DNA of 64,000 nucleotides, taken from contig CANMQI010000014.1 of the NCBI GenBank assembly GCA_947499955.1, forward strand, positions 62,001 through 126,000, given 5' to 3'. The translations under genes and the position numbers were made by a program. The DNA comes from an uncultured Granulosicoccus sp. (GTDB taxonomy: Bacteria; Pseudomonadota; Gammaproteobacteria; Granulosicoccales; Granulosicoccaceae). The notes under the pieces were generated by a model that was not told the origin of the DNA, did no database searches, and was given only the letters and a program-made list of their open reading frames with translations. Of the stretch, positions 35,920 through 43,298 are shown piece by piece (position 1 is the first letter of the stretch; every line of letters begins with the position of its first letter).

Positions 35920-36537
35920 ATGAGAATTCTTCACCTACCAGCCTTGTTTCTCTTCTGCCTCACAGCAGTCGGTTGCGGAACGGCGACGTCCATCCCGGAT
36001 GAGGTCGAACCGTCTGCGGATACAGCTGCAAACGTCGAAGCAGCCTCTGATGCCGGCAACTTCGTTGTCCAGAATGATTACATTCTGGGGCAGGGCGACA
36101 CCATTTCCATCCAGGTGTTCGATGAGCCTGATCTGACGCTGAGCACGGCCGTGGGAACCAGTGGCAGCATCAACTACTCCTACCTTGGAGATATCAAGGT
36201 AGCCGGAAAATCTCCGGTACAGCTGGAGCGTCATATAGCGGGTCTGCTGCAGAACGGCTATCTGGTCAACCCATCGGTCAATGTCACTGTTCTGGAATAC
36301 CGTCCGTTTTACATCAATGGAGAGGTACGTTCGCCTGGTAGTTATCCCTACCAGCCGGGTCTGACACTGGACAAGGCAATAGCCCTGGCGGGTGGCCTGA
36401 CAGACCGCGCTTCGACCCGAAAGATGTTCGTGACCAAAGGTCTGGGCGGCGGGGCGACGGAAGAAGGCGCCAGGGTATTTTTAAACTCCAGGATCGCTCC
36501 CGGAGATATCATAACTATTAAAGAAGGGTTCTTCTAA
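35920..36537 (+). CDS. Polysaccharide export lipoprotein, short OPX (Wza-like)
   Basis: A 205-residue lipoprotein: MRILHLPALFLFCLTAVGC is a lipobox signal with the acylated Cys at residue 19. The Poly_export domain starts at NDYILGQGDTISIQVFDEPDL, and an SLBB-type segment (YINGEVRSPGSYPYQPGLTL) follows. It ends shortly after PGDIITIKEGFF, so the C-terminal helix that forms the outer-membrane pore in E. coli Wza is absent. It is therefore a periplasmic OPX that needs a separate barrel, probably the preceding gene. Its stop overlaps the Wzc start by one base (TAATG). Confidence 0.93.
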   Translation: MRILHLPALFLFCLTAVGCGTATSIPDEVEPSADTAANVEAASDAGNFVVQNDYILGQGDTISIQVFDEPDLTLSTAVGTSGSINYSYLGDIKVAGKSPVQLERHIAGLLQNGYLVNPSVNVTVLEYRPFYINGEVRSPGSYPYQPGLTLDKAIALAGGLTDRASTRKMFVTKGLGGGATEEGARVFLNSRIAPGDIITIKEGFF

Positions 36538-39233
36538 TGGCACGTTCAATGGATGTCAATCCGGGCGCCGACAGTTTTGACTCGGATTACCGAGACGAGG
36601 CCGATGGCGGGCTGGATCAGATCGATCTGCAGCACTATGTCCGTATTCTGAGAAAGCACAAGCTGCCAATCATGCTGTTCACAGCAGCAATCACAGGCCT
36701 GGCTGGTTATTACGCATATACTGCAACTCCGGTTTATCAGGCTACTTCTACGCTTCTCATCGAGTCTCAGGCAAATACCTCCATTTCATTCGAAGAGCTG
36801 GTAGGCGCTCAGTCTGAAGGTCAGGATTACTATGAAACTCAGTATGAACTTCTGAAGTCACTGGGTCTGGCGAAGCGAGTGGTCGATGTAATGGATCTGT
36901 GGAATGATCCTGAACTGTCATCTGCAGCCCGTGAATCGGAGCAAGGTGGTGAGTCAGCAGAGCCCTCGGGTATCGCTGGAATGGTTGACGGGGTTCGAAA
37001 CTCTTTGGGGCTGGATGCTTCCAGCGAGAACAACCCGGGTGTTATCGTCGATCTGGACAACCCTGAGGCTTCCACTACGTCTGGCTCACAGATCACCGCA
37101 GCCGAAGCGGCGGAAATAGATCGTAGAGTGTTGTCGGGCACTGATGGTCCGAAATTTTCAATCGAACTGAATGAAGAATCGTTCGGCGATAATGGCGAGT
37201 TGACACAGAGCCAGCAGATTGTTCTGAATAACTTCATGGGCCGCTTGTACATCAATCCGGTCAGAAAGACCAAATTGGTCAAGATCTCCTATGAGTCCAT
37301 CGATCCGAAGCATGCTGCGGCAGTAGCTAACACCGTAAGTGAGCAGTATATCGATAGCTATCTGGATGCAAAGCTTGAGCTGACAACGCGCGCCTCGTCC
37401 TGGTTGAACGAACGTTTGACACAGTTGAAAGCGGTTCTTGATGAGTCGGAAGATCGCCTGATTGCCTTCAAACAGGAAAATGGACTGGTCGATGTGGGTG
37501 GCAGTGTCGGTCGACTGAACGAGCAGGAATTGCTGCTGGTGACAGCCGAACTGGCTCAGGCACGCAGTGAATTGTCGGCCAAGGCTGACGTCTATCGTGA
37601 AGTCCAGGCCTTGAAAGACCAGCCTCAGTTGCTGCAATCCATTCCGGCTTTCCAGGCAGATCCATTGGTCCAGGGCGTCAAGATTGATCAGGGTCAGGCC
37701 CAGCGTCAGCTCGACGAACTGCGAAATCGCTACGGTGATAAGCATCCTCGTGTGGTTGATGCCATGTCACAGCTTGCCACCTTGAACCTCACTCTGGAAG
37801 GACACATTGCACGTGTTGTCGGCAGTGTGGCAAAGGATTACCAGTTGGCGCAGCAACGTGTCGCTTCCATTGAAGCCAAGTTGAGTTCCGGAAAGAACGA
37901 GATTCAGGCGATTGGTACGAAGAAGTTCGAACTGGATGCGTTGGAGCGTGAGGTTGCCACCAACCGAACCATCTATGACACCTTCTTCAGTCGAATCACT
38001 GAAGCCAAGTCGGCTGATGGTCTCGAATCTGCTAACGCACGGGTCGCGGATTACGCACAGACACCGGTCAGCCCTGTGAAGCCGAAGAAGCAGCTGATCA
38101 TTGCGCTGGCAGCTCTCGGGTCTTTGGTGCTGTCGATGTTGATGGCTTTCCTGTACGAGCAGATGGACGACACTGTCAAAGGAACCAGCGATGTCGAGAA
38201 AACGCTGGGTCTGAAGTTGCTGGGTATACTTCCTCTCATCAAGGGGGGCTTGTTCAATACGAAGCAGAACTTGCCGCTGAGTCCATTGGAGATACCCGAG
38301 AAGAATCGAACCTTCGCCGAATCGGTCAATACAGCGAGAACGGCCATCTGTCTGGATGATAATGAAACTGTCCGGAAGGTCATCACGATTACATCGTCAA
38401 TACCTGGCGAAGGTAAGTCCACAGCTGCGATCAACCTGGCCTATTCACTGTCTCAGCTCGAACGTGTTCTGTTGATCGACTGCGACATGCGTCGTCCGAC
38501 GGTTGCCAAGGCGGCGGGATATGACAGAAACACAACAGGATTGAGTAATCTGATTGCCAACACGGCTGCGGCCAAGGACTGCATTGTGCGCGGCGTCTTT
38601 GAAGGAGCGTTCGATATCCTGCCCTCAGGCCCGTTGGCTGAGCAGCCTCTGGAACTGTTGTCATCAAAGCGTTTCGAAAAGATCCTGCAGCAACTGGGTA
38701 ACCACTACGATCGTATCGTTATCGATAGTGCGCCGACACAGGCGGTCTCTGACGCATTGGTTCTGGGCCGTATGAGTGATGCGGTGGTGTATATCGTCAA
38801 GTCCCATGAAACGTCCATGGAGCTGGTCAAGCGTGGTATTCAGCGACTGCGTCAGGTCAATGCACCATTGGCTGGCGTACTGATCACGCAGGTGGATATC
38901 CACAAGATCACGGCTTATGGTGGCGACTACTACTACCAGGGTTACTACGATTACTACGGTTACACCGAGAAGGATGGCAAGGGCTCTGGCAAGTCTCAGC
39001 GTCCCAACAGCAAGCTCAAGTTGACGCAACAGGAGCTGATGGACATCCGTACAGACAACAGCGAAGTGGATCTGGGTCTGGATTACGGTGTCAACAAAAG
39101 CAGTCGCGCCGATACCTCTGATGAGTTCGACTTTACTGCCAGGATTGAACGTCCTGACACAGCGTCAGCTCGACGTGACAGCAAGCGTAGAGCGCCGGCA
39201 GACTTGCTGGATGATGATCTGGATATCGTTTGA
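36537..39233 (+). CDS. Wzc-type polysaccharide co-polymerase and tyrosine autokinase
   Basis: An 898-residue inner-membrane protein. The Wzz domain is near the N-terminus (IDLQHYVRILRKHKLPIMLF, TM1). The periplasmic region with coiled coil runs to about residue 515, and TM2 is at KQLIIALAALGSLVLSMLMA. The BY-kinase domain has Walker A SIPGEGKST (about 620-630), Walker A' LLIDCDMRRPT and Walker B IVIDSAP. A tyrosine cluster GGDYYYQGYYDYYGY lies near 794-809, the autophosphorylation site that controls chain length. Unlike E. coli Wzc, about 90 polar residues follow the cluster, and the periplasmic part carries an extra acidic, Ser/Gly-rich stretch around residues 125-215. It is coupled to the OPX gene. 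Confidence 0.95.
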   Translation: MARSMDVNPGADSFDSDYRDEADGGLDQIDLQHYVRILRKHKLPIMLFTAAITGLAGYYAYTATPVYQATSTLLIESQANTSISFEELVGAQSEGQDYYETQYELLKSLGLAKRVVDVMDLWNDPELSSAARESEQGGESAEPSGIAGMVDGVRNSLGLDASSENNPGVIVDLDNPEASTTSGSQITAAEAAEIDRRVLSGTDGPKFSIELNEESFGDNGELTQSQQIVLNNFMGRLYINPVRKTKLVKISYESIDPKHAAAVANTVSEQYIDSYLDAKLELTTRASSWLNERLTQLKAVLDESEDRLIAFKQENGLVDVGGSVGRLNEQELLLVTAELAQARSELSAKADVYREVQALKDQPQLLQSIPAFQADPLVQGVKIDQGQAQRQLDELRNRYGDKHPRVVDAMSQLATLNLTLEGHIARVVGSVAKDYQLAQQRVASIEAKLSSGKNEIQAIGTKKFELDALEREVATNRTIYDTFFSRITEAKSADGLESANARVADYAQTPVSPVKPKKQLIIALAALGSLVLSMLMAFLYEQMDDTVKGTSDVEKTLGLKLLGILPLIKGGLFNTKQNLPLSPLEIPEKNRTFAESVNTARTAICLDDNETVRKVITITSSIPGEGKSTAAINLAYSLSQLERVLLIDCDMRRPTVAKAAGYDRNTTGLSNLIANTAAAKDCIVRGVFEGAFDILPSGPLAEQPLELLSSKRFEKILQQLGNHYDRIVIDSAPTQAVSDALVLGRMSDAVVYIVKSHETSMELVKRGIQRLRQVNAPLAGVLITQVDIHKITAYGGDYYYQGYYDYYGYTEKDGKGSGKSQRPNSKLKLTQQELMDIRTDNSEVDLGLDYGVNKSSRADTSDEFDFTARIERPDTASARRDSKRRAPADLLDDDLDIV

Positions 39234-39281
39234 TCAGATCAGTTACCTGCCGGCTGACGCCGGACAGGTAGCCATATAGAG

Positions 39282-39321
39282 AAAAAGCCCGGTATCCTGG
39301 AAATGGATATCGGGCTTTTTT
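39282..39321. terminator. Bidirectional rho-independent terminator
   Basis: Left arm GCCCGGTATCC (39287-39297) pairs with GGATATCGGGC (39305-39315) with one G-U wobble and a 7-nt loop. It is flanked by five A on the left and six T on the right. It lies between the stops of the convergent Wzc gene and the minus-strand GT4 gene, and can serve both. Confidence 0.92.
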
Positions 39322-39366
39322 GTGTCTTGCGGAAGCAGCTTGAACCGTCAGCCGCGAGGATGAAAC

Positions 39367-40437
39367 TCAGGAAACGGCGTTGCAGAAGTTCTGCGCCATG
39401 TTCTCCAGGCTATAGAGTTCGTTGCTTTCTCGGCAGCCTTTCATCAGCTTTTCCTGCAGACCCGGGTCGCCAAGATAGTTCATGATCTGTTCGGCATAGC
39501 TGGCGGCGGTGACCTCACCCGTATCAACCAGGCAGTTTTCGCCATTGACCAGATAAGCAATTTCAGGGCTGTGTTCGCCTGCATCCGAGGTGATCAATGG
39601 CCTGGCGAACTGGAATGAGTCGATGGCAATCAGGCCAACCAGCCCTGGCATGAGGATGGCGCAGGATTGGGCCAGCATCTTGTCCCTGTCAAGCCCGTAC
39701 AGGGAGCCATGCACATGCAACCAGGGGCGAGTGCGTGCGGCTTCCTCCATTGCCGCGCGTTCAGGGCCATCACCGACCAGATGCAGCTGGTAGTCCGCAA
39801 TGTTTGCTGCGACGATATCGGAGGCTTCAAGCAGCAGAGGCAGAAATTTCAGGTCGTACATCCCACCAATGAATACACAGGAATTGGGTGTGGGTGGCTG
39901 GGTGCCCAGGTGGGCGTTTTTCGCTTGCTCAAGCGTATTGTTGACGACTGTGATTCGGCTTTCATCAATGGATTGTTTGAGCAGGCTGGCTTTCGAGACA
40001 TCGGTGTAGGCAAACCAGCGATCGACATTCAGCATGATTTTTTTCAGCCAGGCAGATAAACGATACTCTGTGGTTGCCTGGAAATTTTCACCATGGCCGA
40101 AGTAGCCCATTTTCAGATAGCCGATTTGCCGTGCAGCAAAGATCACATAGTTGTCGAGCAGTTTGGCCGCATGCTCTACCACGACAAAATCACCGCGCTG
40201 CAGGTGCTTGAATACGCCCGTCCAGTACAGATACCTGCCAGCAAGGGAAAAATGCCTGGTCTTGAGATTGACTCCCCAGTCTGGCTGCAACATGCGAACT
40301 TTTGAAGCCTCGTAGGGGTCCGGGTCGGCATACAGCAGCACGAACTCGATGTTTCGTTCGGTCAGAATTTCCCTCACACGCTCGAAAAATGGTAACCGGT
40401 AGTGCGGTACGAATTTCTGGACGAACACGACACGCAT
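39367..40437 (-). CDS. Glycosyltransferase family 4
   Basis: A GT-B enzyme of 356 residues from ATG 40437, beginning MRVVFVQKFVPHYRLPFFER, the usual GT4 N-terminus (HYRxPxF). AGGAA lies nine bases upstream of this ATG, so it is preferred over the open frame to GTG 40500. Later features are SCVFIGGMYDLKFLPLLLEA, YQLHLVGDGPERAAMEEAA, LVGLIAIDSFQFARPLITSD and VNGENCLVDTGE. It adds a sugar during repeat-unit assembly. It is a single gene on the minus strand between the export operon and the epimerase/polymerase pair. Confidence 0.9.
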   Translation of the reverse strand: MRVVFVQKFVPHYRLPFFERVREILTERNIEFVLLYADPDPYEASKVRMLQPDWGVNLKTRHFSLAGRYLYWTGVFKHLQRGDFVVVEHAAKLLDNYVIFAARQIGYLKMGYFGHGENFQATTEYRLSAWLKKIMLNVDRWFAYTDVSKASLLKQSIDESRITVVNNTLEQAKNAHLGTQPPTPNSCVFIGGMYDLKFLPLLLEASDIVAANIADYQLHLVGDGPERAAMEEAARTRPWLHVHGSLYGLDRDKMLAQSCAILMPGLVGLIAIDSFQFARPLITSDAGEHSPEIAYLVNGENCLVDTGEVTAASYAEQIMNYLGDPGLQEKLMKGCRESNELYSLENMAQNFCNAVS

Positions 40438-40634
40438 GTTGATGTTTCCTGGGGCTGACGATTCAATTACTGAGTTCTCGGATATTACATTGTTTATCAC
40501 GGTAATCGCATGAGTTATGGCTTGCTAGACACTATGTGTCCTGCCAACTACGGTAAGATTCCATGGGTTTTCTCAGGTTGTGAATGAGGCGGTTCGCCGG
40601 TTCACATGAGGTTCGAATTCAGGAGGTGACAATA

Positions 40635-40670
40635 ATGCCCTCCTGCACGAGGTCGTCGTCAAATACATGA
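40635..40670 (+). CDS. 11-codon leader ORF coupled to the downstream epimerase
   Basis: A perfect Shine-Dalgarno AGGAGGTGA (40621-40629) lies five bases before ATG 40635. This ORF would give [11 protein letters not shown] and stops at TGA 40668-40670, which overlaps the epimerase start (ATGA, 40667-40670). The epimerase has no comparable ribosome-binding site of its own, only GAGGT 12 bases upstream. The arrangement suggests the short ORF is translated and hands ribosomes to the epimerase. No function for the peptide itself can be inferred. Confidence 0.5.
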   Translation: MPSCTRSSSNT

Positions 40671-41722
40671 AGAAGAAGTTGTTGGTTACAGGGGCTGCTG
40701 GCTTGATCGGTAGTGAAGTGGTCGCCTGGTTCTCGCGTTTCGATTGGGAAATCGTTGGCGTGGACAACAATATGCGTGCGGATTTTTTCGGACCGAAAGG
40801 AGACACCACGTGGAATACAAGGCGGATGGAAGCCGAGTTTGCCGACTATCGTTGTGAAGCTGTCGATATCCGGGATAGGGATGCCTTGCGCGCGCTGGTG
40901 GCAAGCGTCAAGCCTGATGCAGTTGTTCACACAGCCGCTCAGCCCAGTCATGACCTGGCAGCCAGCCGGCCTTATGATGATTTCGACGTCAATGCCGTGG
41001 GAACCATGAACCTGCTTGAAGCGGTCAGGCAATACTCCACGGATATCCCGTTTGTTCATCTGTCGACTAACAAGGTTTATGGTGATGCGCCCAACAACCT
41101 TGAACTCGTCGAGCTGGAGACTCGCTGGGACTACGCCGATGAGAGCTATGCTGACGGAATATCCGAGTCCTTCACGATCGACCAGAGCAAGCACTCGATC
41201 TTTGGTGCCAGCAAGGTTGCAGCAGATGTCATGGTGCAGGAATATGGACGTTACTTCGGTATGCCAACCTGTTGTCTGCGAGGCGGCTGTCTTACGGGTC
41301 CGAACCATTCCGGTGTGGAACTGCACGGTTTTCTCAGTTATCTTATCCAGTGCAATCTGGAAGAGCGCGAGTACACGGTTTTCGGTTACAAGGGCAAGCA
41401 GGTGCGAGACAACATACACTCACATGATGTTGCTGCATTCATTCATGCATTCGTTGAAGCACCGCGCGTTGCCGAGGTCTACAACATTGGCGGTGGGCGC
41501 GGAAACTCGGTGTCGATACTCGAAGCTTTCGACCTGGTGTCTGCCATCTCGGGCAAACCGATGAAGTATCGTTATGATGAGCAGAATCGCAGTGGTGATC
41601 ACATGTGCTACATCTCTGATCTGAGCAAGATGCGTTCTCATTTTCCAGGCTGGGATATCACCAAGGATCTGAAAACGACAGTCCAGGAAATACACGACGC
41701 GTGGATTTCCCGAACTGCATGA
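40667..41722 (+). CDS. NAD-dependent epimerase, CDP-paratose 2-epimerase (Tyv)-like
   Basis: A 351-residue extended SDR. It shows [22 protein letters not shown] (in pieces, the Rossmann loop), [31 protein letters not shown] and [13 protein letters not shown] with the Ser/Thr of the active site. [18 protein letters not shown] follows, where Phe-Gly stands in the YG position. [19 protein letters not shown] and [16 protein letters not shown] complete a pattern closest to CDP-tyvelose/CDP-paratose 2-epimerases. No CDP-hexose pathway genes are seen nearby, so the real substrate may be another NDP-sugar. The apparent Phe at the YxxxK tyrosine (S-I-F-G-A-S-K) deserves an alignment check. Confidence 0.85.
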   Translation: MKKKLLVTGAAGLIGSEVVAWFSRFDWEIVGVDNNMRADFFGPKGDTTWNTRRMEAEFADYRCEAVDIRDRDALRALVASVKPDAVVHTAAQPSHDLAASRPYDDFDVNAVGTMNLLEAVRQYSTDIPFVHLSTNKVYGDAPNNLELVELETRWDYADESYADGISESFTIDQSKHSIFGASKVAADVMVQEYGRYFGMPTCCLRGGCLTGPNHSGVELHGFLSYLIQCNLEEREYTVFGYKGKQVRDNIHSHDVAAFIHAFVEAPRVAEVYNIGGGRGNSVSILEAFDLVSAISGKPMKYRYDEQNRSGDHMCYISDLSKMRSHFPGWDITKDLKTTVQEIHDAWISRTA

Positions 41723-41744
41723 ATAATGTTGCTCAGCCAACGAA

Positions 41745-43280
41745 ATGAATAGCGATTTCGCCGCCAAGGACGTCGAAGGTCACGGCAGCTCTTCGACGCG
41801 ATCTCGTGGCTCACGGCGCTCGCACGTCAAGAAGAAGAGTTCATTTTCCAGATCCGTCAGGCAGGTAAGGACGGGCCTGGTCAAGCCCGTGTTGCGTTGG
41901 CTTCGAGAGTCGGCCTGGCTCTGTGCCGTTCCACTGGTTGTCCTGCTGGGAATCACTGCAACAGACTTTCTGATTCTCACGAATGTCTCGGATGCCGCCA
42001 AAAGTCTGTTCTTCGAAGAACTGCCGGTTCCTTTCAACGATTCACGGCGGGATGCTGCTGAAACCTTGAAGGCCGATACACTCCAGTACGTGTACCTGTT
42101 GCTGCTGTTCCTGTGCGCATTTCGTTGGCGCAAGATTGCCGGTTACTTGATGGCGTGGCATCATCTGATGCTGATCGTGGCGTATCTGCTCGTTGGTGTT
42201 TTCTACAGCATGGATCCGGTCAAGGTCGTCACCAACAGTATCCTGGTGCTGGTCGGATTTCTGGCGGCCATACTGTTTGCGTCAGCCTATTCGAGCCCGG
42301 GACGTTACGATGGTTTTTTCCACGCCGTGTTCTGGCCGATAGTGGCCATACACCTGGCGAGCCTGTTCATTCTTAATTTGTATGATGTCGATATCATCGA
42401 CTTTCTGGCTTCCAACCGACGTTACGGCGGTCTGGCCGGAAACCCGAATTCATTGGGATCGACAGCGGTATTGGGTGTCTGGGCGGGGGCCAGTATCCTG
42501 CTATCCACTCATAGCAGTCGCAGAATGCGGATTGTGGCAGTACTCGGTCTGCTATTGCTGTTTTTCAATACGGCGCTGTCGGGTAGTGGTACGTCGACGG
42601 CGGCAGTTCTCATGGTCCTGTTTGCACTGGCCTGGCTGCGAATACTGGCTGCGTTCAAACCCAAGGTGCGTCTGGTTCTCAACGGTTCACTGGTGTTGAT
42701 AGCCGTCTTTGTCGTCATGTATGGCATGTTGTTCACGACGCCGGCGGAGTTGTATCTGTCCATCACGGGCAGTATGGGCAAGGATGCAACCCTGTCCGGT
42801 CGAACCGAGTTGTGGGCCATTGCGCGCGACGCGATCAGCCTGAAACCATGGTTGGGTTGGGGGTTTGATTCCCATCAGTCTGTCATGGCCGAAAGATCCT
42901 TTTCCGTACGATTCAACCACTATCACAATGGTTTTCTGGATACGATCATCGCAGGCGGTGTCGTGCTGCTGGCATTGGTTGCTTACAACATTTTCAGATT
43001 CTGTCAGGTGTTTCTGCGGACCTTCCGAAAGGATGCCAACGCCTTTTCATTATTGCTGCCGTTGTTGATTCTGCTGGCCCTGAACATGAGTGAATACTCA
43101 TTGCTCAGGCCCAACAGTCAGCTCTGGCTGGTGTACATCATTTCCTTCACCATGCTGACCTACAGCCCCCTGGTGAGTGTCTCCCTGCAATTCACCATGG
43201 GAAGCAAGGAGAGGAAAAGTCGTCTCGGTAGCAATCGGTCCGGTCGTCGCAAGCGAGGGGAGAAGCTTCGTTGGGGCTGA
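41745..43280 (+). CDS. O-antigen ligase/polymerase family protein (exopolysaccharide Wzy-like)
   Basis: A 511-residue polytopic protein. The N-terminal 50 residues are cytoplasmic and rich in Arg, Lys and Ser; about ten membrane helices follow. The PF04932 region contains GTSTAAVLMVLFALAWLRIL and the periplasmic loop GKDATLSGRTELWAIARDAI with LGWGFDSHQSVM and RFNHYHNGFLDTIIAGG, matching ExoQ/Wzy-type polymerases (SGRTxLW and HNGFL motifs). It likely polymerises the exopolysaccharide repeat unit in the periplasm. It is 22 bp downstream of the epimerase and converges, 18 bp apart, with the stalked lyase-like lipoprotein gene. Confidence 0.9.
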   Translation: MNSDFAAKDVEGHGSSSTRSRGSRRSHVKKKSSFSRSVRQVRTGLVKPVLRWLRESAWLCAVPLVVLLGITATDFLILTNVSDAAKSLFFEELPVPFNDSRRDAAETLKADTLQYVYLLLLFLCAFRWRKIAGYLMAWHHLMLIVAYLLVGVFYSMDPVKVVTNSILVLVGFLAAILFASAYSSPGRYDGFFHAVFWPIVAIHLASLFILNLYDVDIIDFLASNRRYGGLAGNPNSLGSTAVLGVWAGASILLSTHSSRRMRIVAVLGLLLLFFNTALSGSGTSTAAVLMVLFALAWLRILAAFKPKVRLVLNGSLVLIAVFVVMYGMLFTTPAELYLSITGSMGKDATLSGRTELWAIARDAISLKPWLGWGFDSHQSVMAERSFSVRFNHYHNGFLDTIIAGGVVLLALVAYNIFRFCQVFLRTFRKDANAFSLLLPLLILLALNMSEYSLLRPNSQLWLVYIISFTMLTYSPLVSVSLQFTMGSKERKSRLGSNRSGRRKRGEKLRWG

Positions 43281-43298
43281 TGGTGATTTGACGACGGG

